NCBI RefSeq assembly: GCF_900188355.1
Contig: NZ_FZNX01000003.1
Coordinates: forward strand, 193,501 to 257,500
DNA from: Lutibacter flavus
Lineage (GTDB): Bacteria > Bacteroidota > Bacteroidia > Flavobacteriales > Flavobacteriaceae
Direction: 5' to 3'
Length of the DNA: 64,000 nt
The translations under genes and the position numbers were made by a program. Shown here piece after piece: positions 55,301 to 63,340 of this stretch. The notes under the pieces were generated by a model, which saw nothing but the letters and a program-made list of their open reading frames with translations, ran no database searches and had not been told where the DNA came from. Each line of letters begins with the position of its first letter. The first letter of the stretch is position 1.

Positions 55301-56929
55301 ATGGACATCAACTTCAATAAAAACGAAGATTTCAACAAACTTCTGTTAACGGAATTAAAAAAGAAACTGTTAAAAGTTTATAAAGGCGGTGGAGATGCAA
55401 AGATTGAAAAACATAAAGCAAAAGGAAAATTAACAGCAAGAGAACGAATTGATTACCTCTTTGATAATAATTCTGATTCTATTGAAATTGGAGCCCTCGT
55501 TGGAGAAGATATGTACCTGGAACATGGTGGCTGTCCTTCTGGAGGTGTAGTTGTAAAAATTGGATATATTAACAATAAACAATGTATTGTTGTAGCTAAT
55601 GATGCAACTGTAAAAGCAGGAGCTTGGTTTCCAATTACGGCTAAAAAGAATTTGAGAGCTCAAGAAATTTCAATAGAAAATAAATTACCAATAATTTATT
55701 TAGTAGATAGTGCTGGTGTTTATTTACCAATGCAAGATGAAATTTTTCCAGATAAAGAACATTTTGGACGCATTTTTAGAAACAACGCTGTAATGAGTAA
55801 TATGGGAATTACACAGATTTCTGCTGTTATGGGCAGTTGTGTAGCAGGTGGCGCTTACTTGCCAATTATGAGTGATGAAGCGATGATTGTTGATAAAACT
55901 GGAAGTATTTTTTTAGCAGGAAGTTATTTGGTAAAAGCTGCAATTGGTGAAAGTATTGATAATGAAACGTTGGGTGGAGCAACTACACATTGTGAAATCA
56001 GTGGCGTTACCGATTATAAAGCACTTGATGACAAAGATGCATTAGATAAAATAAGAAACATTGTTGACAAAATTGGAGATTTTGATAAAGCTGGTTATAA
56101 TAGAAATGACCCTATGCAACCAATTGAAAACCCAGAAGAAATTTATGGTATTCTACCAAAATCTAGAAGTGATCAATATGAAATGCGTGCTATAATTGAA
56201 CGTATTGTTGACAACTCTGAATTTGAAGAGTACAAAAAAGATTATGGTAAAACAATTGTTTGCGCTTATGCTCGAATTGACGGTTGGGCTGTTGGAATTG
56301 TTGCAAACCAAAGAAAAGTAGTGAAAAATGGCAAAAAAGAAATGCAATTTGGCGGTGTAATTTATTCCGATTCTGCAGATAAAGCAACTCGATTTATTGC
56401 AAATTGTAATCAGAAAAAAATTCCTTTGGTATTTTTACAAGATGTAACTGGCTTTATGGTTGGAAGCAAAAGTGAACACGGAGGAATTATTAAAGATGGC
56501 GCAAAAATGGTAAATGCTGTTAGTAATTCCGTAGTGCCCAAATTTACAATTATAATAGGGAATTCATACGGCGCAGGAAATTATGCAATGTGTGGTAAAG
56601 CCTATGACCCTCGATTAATTGTTGCCTGGCCATCAGCAAGATTAGCAGTTATGGGAGGTGAACAAGCGGCTAAAGTTTTATTGCAAATTGAAACTGCTTC
56701 ACTAAAAAAACAAGGGATAGAAATTTCAAAAGAAAAAGAACAGGAAATTTTGGAATCTATTCAACAAAAATACGATGCGCAAACTTCACCATATTATGCT
56801 GCAGCTCATTTATGGACTGACGCCGTAATTAAACCTTTAGACACCAGAAAATGGATTTCTATGGGTATTGAAGCAGCAAACCATGCTCCCATAGAAAAAC
56901 AATTTAATTTAGGAATTATTCAAGTATAA
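55301..56929 (+). CDS. Acyl-CoA carboxylase beta subunit (carboxyltransferase)
   Basis: A 542-residue carboxyltransferase that moves CO2 from biotin to an acyl-CoA (propionyl- or 3-methylcrotonyl-CoA type). Both crotonase-fold halves are present: GKLTARERIDYLFD and the N-domain oxyanion hole GSCVAGGAYLPIMSDE, then the C-domain FLQDVTGFMVGSKSEHGG, NSYGAGNYAMCGKAYDPR and WPSARLAVMGGEQAAKVL. The closest resemblance is to 3-methylcrotonyl-CoA carboxylase (leucine breakdown). The biotin-carrying alpha subunit is not in the window. Confidence 0.9.
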   Translation: MDINFNKNEDFNKLLLTELKKKLLKVYKGGGDAKIEKHKAKGKLTARERIDYLFDNNSDSIEIGALVGEDMYLEHGGCPSGGVVVKIGYINNKQCIVVANDATVKAGAWFPITAKKNLRAQEISIENKLPIIYLVDSAGVYLPMQDEIFPDKEHFGRIFRNNAVMSNMGITQISAVMGSCVAGGAYLPIMSDEAMIVDKTGSIFLAGSYLVKAAIGESIDNETLGGATTHCEISGVTDYKALDDKDALDKIRNIVDKIGDFDKAGYNRNDPMQPIENPEEIYGILPKSRSDQYEMRAIIERIVDNSEFEEYKKDYGKTIVCAYARIDGWAVGIVANQRKVVKNGKKEMQFGGVIYSDSADKATRFIANCNQKKIPLVFLQDVTGFMVGSKSEHGGIIKDGAKMVNAVSNSVVPKFTIIIGNSYGAGNYAMCGKAYDPRLIVAWPSARLAVMGGEQAAKVLLQIETASLKKQGIEISKEKEQEILESIQQKYDAQTSPYYAAAHLWTDAVIKPLDTRKWISMGIEAANHAPIEKQFNLGIIQV

Positions 56930-56934
56930 AACAA

Positions 56935-56965
56935 TTGTAAAAACAGTTACTAATAATTACATTTG
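56935..56965 (+). promoter_or_regulatory. Promoter of yebC
   Basis: TTG at 56935-56937 and TACATTTG at 56958-56965, 20 bases apart, then 22 bases to the ATG: one of the best TTG/TAnnTTTG promoters in the window. Confidence 0.7.
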
Positions 56966-56987
56966 CACCACTAAAAAATAGTTAATT

Positions 56988-57704
56988 ATGGGAAGAGCCT
57001 TTGAACTTAGAAAAGGAAGAAAAATGAAACGCTGGTCTGCAATGGCAAAAATTTTTACCAGAATTGGTAAAGATATTGTAATGGCTATTAATGAAGGAGG
57101 CGGAAATCCTGATACAAACTCTCGATTAAGAGCTGTAATGCAAAATGCAAAGGCAGCAAACATGCCAAAAGAAAATGTTGAACGTGCTATAAAAAAAGCT
57201 GCTGACAAGGACACAAGCAATTATAAAGAAGTTTTATTTGAAGGCTATGCTCCTCACGGTATCGCGGTTATTGTTGAAACTGCTACGGATAATAACAATA
57301 GAACTGTGGCTAATGTTAGAGCTGCATTTAATAAATGTGACGGAAACTTAGGTACTTCTGGTTCTGTAGTTTTTATGTTTGATCATACGTGTACTTTTAC
57401 ATTAAATAAAGAAAATATTACAACTGAATTAGAAGAACTAGAATTAGAATTAATTGACTTTGACGTTGAGGAAGTTTTTGAAGATGAAGAAGGGATTATC
57501 ATTTATGCTCCTTTTGAGCAATTTGGTGCGCTACAAAGTTATTTTGAAGAGACTAATATAGAAATTTTATCTTCTGGTTTTGAACGAATTCCAACAACAA
57601 CAGTAAAATTAAATGAAGAACAACAAGCTGATGTTGAGAAATTATTAGAAAAATTGGAAGAAGATGATGATGTTCAAAATGTGTATCATTCAATGGAAAT
57701 ATAA
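56988..57704 (+). CDS. YebC/PmpR family protein
   Basis: A 238-residue three-domain protein of the YebC/PmpR/TACO1 family, annotated as DNA-binding regulators and in recent work linked to translation of difficult peptides. The start MGRAFELRKGRKMKRWSAMA is a variant of the usual HSKW form; NPDTNSRLRAVMQNAKAANMPK and LFEGYAPHGIAVIVE are typical. Acidic C-terminus (EEDDDVQNVYHSMEI). Followed by the zinc-ribbon gene after nine bases. Confidence 0.9.
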   Translation: MGRAFELRKGRKMKRWSAMAKIFTRIGKDIVMAINEGGGNPDTNSRLRAVMQNAKAANMPKENVERAIKKAADKDTSNYKEVLFEGYAPHGIAVIVETATDNNNRTVANVRAAFNKCDGNLGTSGSVVFMFDHTCTFTLNKENITTELEELELELIDFDVEEVFEDEEGIIIYAPFEQFGALQSYFEETNIEILSSGFERIPTTTVKLNEEQQADVEKLLEKLEEDDDVQNVYHSMEI

Positions 57705-57713
57705 TTATTAAGT

Positions 57714-58046
57714 ATGGTTTTAGTTGGTAAAAAATATTCAAAATTAAAAAGTGAAACATCTAGCGATGTTGTTTGTCCTAATTGCAAATCAGCAAACACC
57801 ACAAAAGTTTTAATATTTGGCACCTATAAACATTTAATTCATATTCCTTTTTTATCTGGTAAAAAATCTGGTCATTCAATTTGTAAAAATTGCAATCAAG
57901 AATATGATTTAAAAAATATGCCAAATTCAATAAAACTGGCTTATTACGAATTAAAGGAAACTGCTAAAAATCCAATTTGGTTTTACGCAGGCTTAATTGG
58001 AATTAAAACTTTAGTACTTATTAAAATTTTCAGTAAGTATTTTTAA
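57714..58046 (+). CDS. Zinc-ribbon protein with C-terminal membrane segment
   Basis: A 110-residue protein of unknown function. A four-Cys zinc ribbon is clear (CPNCKSANTT at 21-30, CKNCNQEY at 59-66), and a C-terminal hydrophobic segment (about 88-105, WFYAGLIGIKTLVLIKIF) may anchor it to the membrane. Likely co-transcribed with yebC. No known family recognised. Confidence 0.65.
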   Translation: MVLVGKKYSKLKSETSSDVVCPNCKSANTTKVLIFGTYKHLIHIPFLSGKKSGHSICKNCNQEYDLKNMPNSIKLAYYELKETAKNPIWFYAGLIGIKTLVLIKIFSKYF

Positions 58047-58069
58047 ATAGAAAACATACTTATTTACAA

Positions 58070-58681
58070 TTAAAAAGCTCTGATTGCGCGAACATTATAA
58101 CTATTTCCTTTAAAAGAAAATTGTTGTTTTCCATCCAAAAAATTCTGCGCCCATGCACTCTCTTCATCATACTCTGTAGAACTCCAATAAAAAGAATTAA
58201 TATTTAGAGGATTACCTCCTTTTGCTTTTGACGCTGCATTAATGGCCGTTTTATTAAGATATATTATTTCTAATTCATCTTTAGACGGCAAGTACCACTT
58301 CTTATATGTTTTATTCTCCTCTTTAATCTTTAATTTGGCACAGATACGTTTAGCATTAGTTTTGCTGTTTCTACGATCCTTTCTGTTTTTAGAATTAAAA
58401 ATTGATTTAGATGTATTGTTTTTACTCGAAAGAAAGCCATCTTTTGTTGGCAATCTATTTTCATTCCACCTCAATCCTAAACTTTGATCATTTTTAGCGA
58501 TAACTAAACCGTGCTCACCAGATTTGTCAACAAAAAAGATAACTCCACCTTCTGCAAAATCTCCAACAATGTATTTATTGTTACTCGAATTCGAATCTAT
58601 TTCATTATTTCCACTTTTATTTTGAGATATAATACTTGTTGAAAATAGAAGTATTACTATAATCTTAAAAAAGAATTTCAT
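58070..58681 (-). CDS. Secreted Lcl C-terminal/DUF1566-domain protein
   Basis: A 203-residue exported protein (signal peptide, cleavage near SIIS-QN) with a DUF1566/Lcl C-terminal-type lectin-like domain: GGVIFFVDKSGEHGLVIAK, WYLPSKDELEIIYLN and FYWSSTEYDEESAWAQNFLD, ending SYNVRAIRAF. Domains of this kind are found in surface proteins, including a Legionella collagen-like adhesin, and may bind glycans. Isolated gene; function inferred from domain only. Confidence 0.78.
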   Translation of the reverse strand: MKFFFKIIVILLFSTSIISQNKSGNNEIDSNSSNNKYIVGDFAEGGVIFFVDKSGEHGLVIAKNDQSLGLRWNENRLPTKDGFLSSKNNTSKSIFNSKNRKDRRNSKTNAKRICAKLKIKEENKTYKKWYLPSKDELEIIYLNKTAINAASKAKGGNPLNINSFYWSSTEYDEESAWAQNFLDGKQQFSFKGNSYNVRAIRAF

Positions 58682-58756
58682 AGATTGATAATTTTAGAAT
58701 TATTAAATTAATTCAGCTATAATAGCATAAATATATTACAATATTATGCTTTTTAA

Positions 58757-59836
58757 TTAATTAAAAAATTTTGCACACTTAATTGTTTTCTTTCTATTTA
58801 TTTTTTGAGTAGGAGTTTCAATAAAATTTGTTACAAAATAAATTTCTTTAGGAACTTCAAAACGAGACAACGTTTTTAAATTTTTAATTTCATTTAATAT
58901 ATCAGAGGCTGAGATTTTATTCTTTTCAATAATAAGTACTAATTTTTCTCCTAAAACAACATCTGGAATTCCAGTTACAAAAAATCGTTGTGTAATTATT
59001 CCAGAAAGTTTTTCTTCAATTTGTTCAGGAATTAATTTTATGCCTCCAGAATTTATAATTGAATCAAATCTTCCTAGCCATTTAAATTCTGTTTCAGAAA
59101 ACAGTTCAATCAAGTCATTGGTAATAATATTTTTAGTAGAAACTTTAGGAGCATCAATTACTAAACAATTTCTTGAATCTTGAGATAGTTTAATATTTGG
59201 AAGTGTAATATAATGAGGTTGCTTCGTTTCACTCGCAATGACGTAATCAACGTTATTAAGCCTTTTTACGGCTATATGTGTAATGGTTTCTGTCATTCCA
59301 TAAGTTGCGAAAATCTCGGTATCAATATTTTGAATTTTATCTAACAATTCTTTCGAAACCATACCACCACCAACAATTAGTTTTTTTATTTTATGAATTT
59401 CATTAATAGAATTATGCAATTGCATTGGAACCATCGCAGTAAAATCGTAGCTCTTTTTACTGTTCTTAAGGGGATTTGAAATCGGTTCAACTACATCAAT
59501 TTCCCAACCTGAAACTAGTGCTCTTACTAACATCATTTTTCCAGCAATAAATTTAGGGGACATACATAATAATGCAGTAGTTTTTTCAGGTAACTTAAAA
59601 AATTCGCCAGTAGCTTTAGCACTATTTATCATGTGCTTTTTATGAAGCTGAATTAACTTTGGTGTCCCAGTAGAGCCAGAAGTTTTAACTTCAATATATA
59701 ATTTATCATTAAACCAATCCTTTAAAAAGGAAGCTACTTCTGGAGAAATACTCTTACTATAATCAATTAATTCTTCTTTTGAATTAAATGACTTTCCTTG
59801 TAATTTAAAGTCTATATGAAACTGTGAATTACTCAA
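58757..59836 (-). CDS. menE: o-Succinylbenzoate--CoA ligase (MenE-like AMP-binding enzyme)
   Basis: Activates o-succinylbenzoate to its CoA thioester in menaquinone synthesis. The 359 residues, the short form usual in flavobacteria, have the AMP-binding loop TSGSTGTPK (52-60), ATYGMTET (177-184) and the C-terminal domain with WLGRFDSIINSGGIKL. The start is TTG at 59836, five bases after the CPBP gene; no in-frame ATG precedes it. Residues 199-208 (VIASETKQPH) are encoded by a palindromic repeat inserted in frame. The role is supported by menC two genes upstream. Confidence 0.85.
   Translation of the reverse strand: MSNSQFHIDFKLQGKSFNSKEELIDYSKSISPEVASFLKDWFNDKLYIEVKTSGSTGTPKLIQLHKKHMINSAKATGEFFKLPEKTTALLCMSPKFIAGKMMLVRALVSGWEIDVVEPISNPLKNSKKSYDFTAMVPMQLHNSINEIHKIKKLIVGGGMVSKELLDKIQNIDTEIFATYGMTETITHIAVKRLNNVDYVIASETKQPHYITLPNIKLSQDSRNCLVIDAPKVSTKNIITNDLIELFSETEFKWLGRFDSIINSGGIKLIPEQIEEKLSGIITQRFFVTGIPDVVLGEKLVLIIEKNKISASDILNEIKNLKTLSRFEVPKEIYFVTNFIETPTQKINRKKTIKCAKFFN
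59213..59242 (-). repeat. Palindromic repeat inserted in frame within menE
   Basis: The minus strand reads GTCATTGCGAGTGAAACGAA then GCAACCTCAT, matching the GTCATTGCGAG(C/T)GAA..GAAGCAA(T/C)CTC repeat known from intergenic regions of many bacteria. Here it is translated as VIASETKQPH (residues 199-208) without breaking the frame. Its G+C content is clearly above its surroundings. Confidence 0.7.
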
Positions 59837-59841
59837 TATAT

Positions 59842-60801
59842 TTAAGCTATAAATTCATCTTCGTTTAATACAACTGGTTTTCTTATTGTTCCAAACATTT
59901 TTTCTTTCCAATTATTCCAACCATATTTTATTGAGAAAATCCAAATTATTAATGGATATAAAACTAATACCGGAAAAAACATTTCCCAACCAACAGAAGG
60001 TTCTGATGTATCCATTAGCAAGGCATCAGTTTGAAAAGCTACCCAATCTGCAGTTACTAAAATAGCTGCAATAATATTATTGGCAGCATGAAAACCCAAA
60101 GCCAATTCCGTTCCTTCATCCATTAAAGTGAATATTCCTAAAACTAAACCTGTTCCAATATAATAAACCATCGTAATCCATCCTAATTTTTCAACTTCAG
60201 GGTTTAAACCATGTAGTAATCCAAAAATTACGGACGTTAAAATTAGAGCAACAAATCCTTTTTTAAACCAAGTTCCAAAACCTTGCATTAAATAACCTCT
60301 AAACAATACTTCTTCCATACTTGTTTGTATTGGTAAAAATAAAAATGAGACAATTACTAAAATAAAAAATGAGACCGGCTTAAAATTCCATTCATAATCT
60401 TCTGGAGCCATATAATAAGCAACGGCTGTCATTACAATTCCTACAATTGCCCAAATTGAAAATGCATATAAAACACGATTCCAATCAATTTTTTTTCTAC
60501 TTGTTAAAACTGTAGTGATTTTACGTTTATGGATTGTTTTAATTCCTAAAAACAATGCTAACAAACCTCCTAAAAAAGTTATAATCATTAATAATAAATA
60601 CAAATTGGAGTCCATACCAACTGACATAAAATTATCCTGAGCCGATGTAATAAAATCATCCAATCCATCAGAATAAAAATAGGCTGTGCCAACCAATGGA
60701 ATAATTCCAATAAATTGCCAACCGATTAGCAATAAAACAATCGTTAATAAATATGCCCACCACTCATTAATTCCTTTATATGCTTCTTGAATAAATTTCA
60801 T
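59842..60801 (-). CDS. CPBP-family intramembrane metalloprotease
   Basis: A 319-residue polytopic membrane protein (about seven or eight helices) of the CPBP/Abi (Rce1-like) family. The glutamate motif is SMEEVLFRGYLMQGF (EExxxR), with later His motifs in GLLHGLNPE and GFHAANNI. Members cleave substrates in the membrane or act in bacteriocin self-protection. It sits between menC and menE, 45 bases after menC, an arrangement I recall from other flavobacteria, but no role in menaquinone synthesis is known. Confidence 0.88.
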   Translation of the reverse strand: MKFIQEAYKGINEWWAYLLTIVLLLIGWQFIGIIPLVGTAYFYSDGLDDFITSAQDNFMSVGMDSNLYLLLMIITFLGGLLALFLGIKTIHKRKITTVLTSRKKIDWNRVLYAFSIWAIVGIVMTAVAYYMAPEDYEWNFKPVSFFILVIVSFLFLPIQTSMEEVLFRGYLMQGFGTWFKKGFVALILTSVIFGLLHGLNPEVEKLGWITMVYYIGTGLVLGIFTLMDEGTELALGFHAANNIIAAILVTADWVAFQTDALLMDTSEPSVGWEMFFPVLVLYPLIIWIFSIKYGWNNWKEKMFGTIRKPVVLNEDEFIA

Positions 60802-60846
60802 TTATACTTTTTTATTTAAATTTTAAAACACATTTTAAGCTAGGTA

Positions 60847-61884
60847 CTAGAATATATTAATACTCCACTTTTTTCTATTATTATAATGCAAATGCCCATT
60901 TTCAACTTCCAAAGGACTCTCAATATTATTGGTAAATAAACTACCCGTACCTAAACCTTGAGGCATTGTATTATTTAATGTATAAGTCCATTGTGCAATT
61001 GCATTTAGACCAATATTACTTTCTAAGGCAGATGTTATCCACCAACCTATTTCTTGCTTTTCCGCTAAATTGATCCATTCTTCACTACCTTTAATACCGC
61101 CAACTAAACTTGGCTTTAAAATTATGTATTGTGGATTTATTATTTGTAGTAATTCTTTCTTTTTTGTTACATCAAAAACACCAATTAATTCTTCGTCTAG
61201 TGCAATTGGCAATGGTGTTTTGGAGCATAAGTTGGCCATTTCATTTATTTGACCTTGTTTTATTGGCTGCTCAATTGAATGAATTTCAAAATCTGAAAGT
61301 CGTTTTAACTTTTCCAAGGCTTCATTTGGATTAAAAGCACCGTTTGCATCAACTCTCAATTCTATCTCTTTTGAAGAAAAATTTTTCCGAATACTTTTTA
61401 ATAATGAAATTTCAGTTTTAAAATCAATAGCTCCAATTTTCATTTTAATAGTTGAAAATCCTGCTTTTAATTTTTCTTGAATTTGTTCTGTCATAAAAGC
61501 TTCGCTTCCCATCCATATCAATCCATTTATGTTAATGGCATCTTTAGATTCGGTAAATTTAGAAGGAAATAATTCAAAAGAATTTTCATTTTTAAGTGAT
61601 ATTATTGCTTGTTCCAATCCAAATTGAATTGATGGAAACTCTATAAGTTCATTTAATAATTCATTAATATTATTAGTAATATTGTTGCAAACCCATTGTA
61701 ATTTCGCTTCATAATCTGGTCTATCATCAAAACTTAAACCTCTAAACAAACCACATTCTCCATAACCAGTTTTTGAGCCTTGATTAATTTTTAAAAAGAA
61801 AGTTTCTTTAGTTCGCAAAACCCCGCGTGAAGTTCCGCTTGCTTGTTTAAAGTTCAAAATATATTTTTGATAAAATGCCTTCAT
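60847..61884 (-). CDS. menC: o-Succinylbenzoate synthase
   Basis: An enolase-superfamily dehydratase that makes o-succinylbenzoate from SHCHC in menaquinone synthesis. The 345 residues show the catalytic Lys in FSTIKMKIGAIDF, metal ligands in ELRVDANGAF, IHSIEQPIKQG and PIALDEELIG, and the second catalytic Lys in YIILKPSLVGG. Full length. First gene of the menC-CPBP-menE operon. Confidence 0.9.
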   Translation of the reverse strand: MKAFYQKYILNFKQASGTSRGVLRTKETFFLKINQGSKTGYGECGLFRGLSFDDRPDYEAKLQWVCNNITNNINELLNELIEFPSIQFGLEQAIISLKNENSFELFPSKFTESKDAININGLIWMGSEAFMTEQIQEKLKAGFSTIKMKIGAIDFKTEISLLKSIRKNFSSKEIELRVDANGAFNPNEALEKLKRLSDFEIHSIEQPIKQGQINEMANLCSKTPLPIALDEELIGVFDVTKKKELLQIINPQYIILKPSLVGGIKGSEEWINLAEKQEIGWWITSALESNIGLNAIAQWTYTLNNTMPQGLGTGSLFTNNIESPLEVENGHLHYNNRKKWSINIF

Positions 61885-61954
61885 TTTTTTTATAAAACCG
61901 AAAGGTACAAATAAATAATATTTTTTATATATTGGGAAAAATTAATACTCTCTT

Positions 61955-62878
61955 ATGGAAATCCCAGAGTTGCCAAATTTAATCTATTACGCAATACCAT
62001 TTTTTATTGTGACTGTTACTTTTGAAGGAATTGTAATTTTTAAAAAGAAACCATACAATTATAATATTAAAGACACATATGCTTCATTAATAATGGGTAT
62101 TGGGAGCGTATTTATTGACCTAATAAGCAAATTATTAGTCGTTTTTGTTTTTACATTTATATATGAAAACTTTAGAGTTACAACAATTCCTTTTACTTGG
62201 TGGGCCTGGGTTTTAGTTTCATTAGCAGATGATTTTTGCTATTATTGGAATCATAGAATGGGTCATGAAAGTCGATTTTTTTGGGCTTCACATATTGTAC
62301 ACCATTCATCGCAAAAATATAATTTAAGTACAGCCCTAAGACAAACCTGGACTGGTGGTTTTTTTAGTTTTATATTTTATATTGCATTACCTTTTTTAGG
62401 TTTTCACCCTTTAATGATATTTGCTCAAATGTCTGTTAGTTTAATATATCAGTATTGGATTCATACAGAGCTAATTCACAAAATGCCTCGATGGTTCGAA
62501 GCTGTTTTTAATACACCATCCCATCATAGAGTTCATCACGGTTCTAATCCATTGTATTTAGATAGAAACTATGCCGGAATTTTTATTATATGGGATAGAA
62601 TTTTTGGAACTTTTCAACCAGAATTAGAAAACGAAAAAGTTGTTTATGGCTTGGTATCAAATATAAATACATTTAACCCTTTAAAAATTGCTTTTCAAGA
62701 ATGGATTGCATTATCTAAAGATGCTTTTACTGCTAAAACATCCTTTATTAATAAACTGAAATATTTTATAAAACCACCTGGTTGGAAACACGATGGCACT
62801 GGATTACTTTCAAATGATTTAAAAAAAGAATGGCTAAAGTCTTCTAATGAGAATAAAAAATTAAATAATTGGAAATAA
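61955..62878 (+). CDS. Sterol desaturase/fatty acid hydroxylase family membrane protein
   Basis: A 307-residue integral membrane di-iron enzyme. The His clusters that bind iron are all present: NHRMGHE, HIVHHSSQ, an intermediate His in WIHTELIHKM, and HHRVHHGSNPLYLDRNYAG. About four or five membrane helices. The family hydroxylates or desaturates fatty acids, sterols, carotenoids or ether lipids; bacteria of this group lack sterols, so a fatty-acid or lipid substrate is likelier. Monocistronic, ended by a strong hairpin. Confidence 0.85.
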   Translation: MEIPELPNLIYYAIPFFIVTVTFEGIVIFKKKPYNYNIKDTYASLIMGIGSVFIDLISKLLVVFVFTFIYENFRVTTIPFTWWAWVLVSLADDFCYYWNHRMGHESRFFWASHIVHHSSQKYNLSTALRQTWTGGFFSFIFYIALPFLGFHPLMIFAQMSVSLIYQYWIHTELIHKMPRWFEAVFNTPSHHRVHHGSNPLYLDRNYAGIFIIWDRIFGTFQPELENEKVVYGLVSNINTFNPLKIAFQEWIALSKDAFTAKTSFINKLKYFIKPPGWKHDGTGLLSNDLKKEWLKSSNENKKLNNWK

Positions 62879-62909
62879 AAAAGAGAAGCAAATTGCTTCT
62901 CTTTTTTAT
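62877..62909. terminator. Bidirectional terminator between desaturase and TM2 genes
   Basis: AAAAAAGAGAAGCAA pairs with TTGCTTCTCTTTTTT with a minimal loop; A and T runs flank both sides, serving both converging genes. Confidence 0.8.
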
Positions 62910-62928
62910 TTATATAAATTATTAATCT

Positions 62929-63300
62929 CTAAAAGAAATCAGCTTTATAATTACCATTATGTGGCTGATAATCTCCCGTAATAATTCGTATCATATCAAT
63001 TATCCACCAAATTCCAAGACCACCTAAAGTAATTATAAAAAGCACATTAATATACCATGGATTTCCTAAATACCATTTATGACCTGCCAATCCACCTAGA
63101 AAAATTCCTAATAATAAAGCAATTCCTTGGCTTTTTTCTGATCCGGAAGCTGCTGGAGAAACTAAAACCTCAGTAACTGAGTCTTTACTAATTTCAGAAG
63201 AATTATCAATCACTGCAACTCTTTTCACAGGAAAAGAAGCATAACTAAAACTTGTAACCAATAGTATAGATACTATTGTAAATATAATTTTTAATTTCAT
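62929..63300 (-). CDS. TM2-domain membrane protein with signal peptide
   Basis: A 123-residue protein with an N-terminal signal peptide (IIFTIVSILLVTSFSYA), a Ser/Val-rich middle, and a C-terminal TM2 domain: helix one GIALLLGIFLGGLAGHKWYL, a short turn with GNPWY, and helix two VLFIITLGGLGIWWIIDMIR. TM2 proteins are small membrane proteins of mostly unknown role. ATG 63300 is chosen; the longer frame covers the promoter. Divergent from the secreted-protein gene at 63341. Confidence 0.82.
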   Translation of the reverse strand: MKLKIIFTIVSILLVTSFSYASFPVKRVAVIDNSSEISKDSVTEVLVSPAASGSEKSQGIALLLGIFLGGLAGHKWYLGNPWYINVLFIITLGGLGIWWIIDMIRIITGDYQPHNGNYKADFF

Positions 63301-63312
63301 AACATAAAAGTT

Positions 63313-63332
63313 TAGATTTGTAATCAAATTTA
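63313..63332. promoter_or_regulatory. Overlapping divergent -7 elements for the TM2 gene and the gene at 63341
   Basis: Plus strand TAGATTTG (63313-63320) is 20 bases before ATG 63341; minus strand TAAATTTG (63332-63325) is 24 bases before ATG 63300. Both are exact TAnnTTTG matches and almost overlap, so RNA polymerase probably serves only one direction at a time. Confidence 0.55.
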
Positions 63333-63340
63333 ATCAAAAA

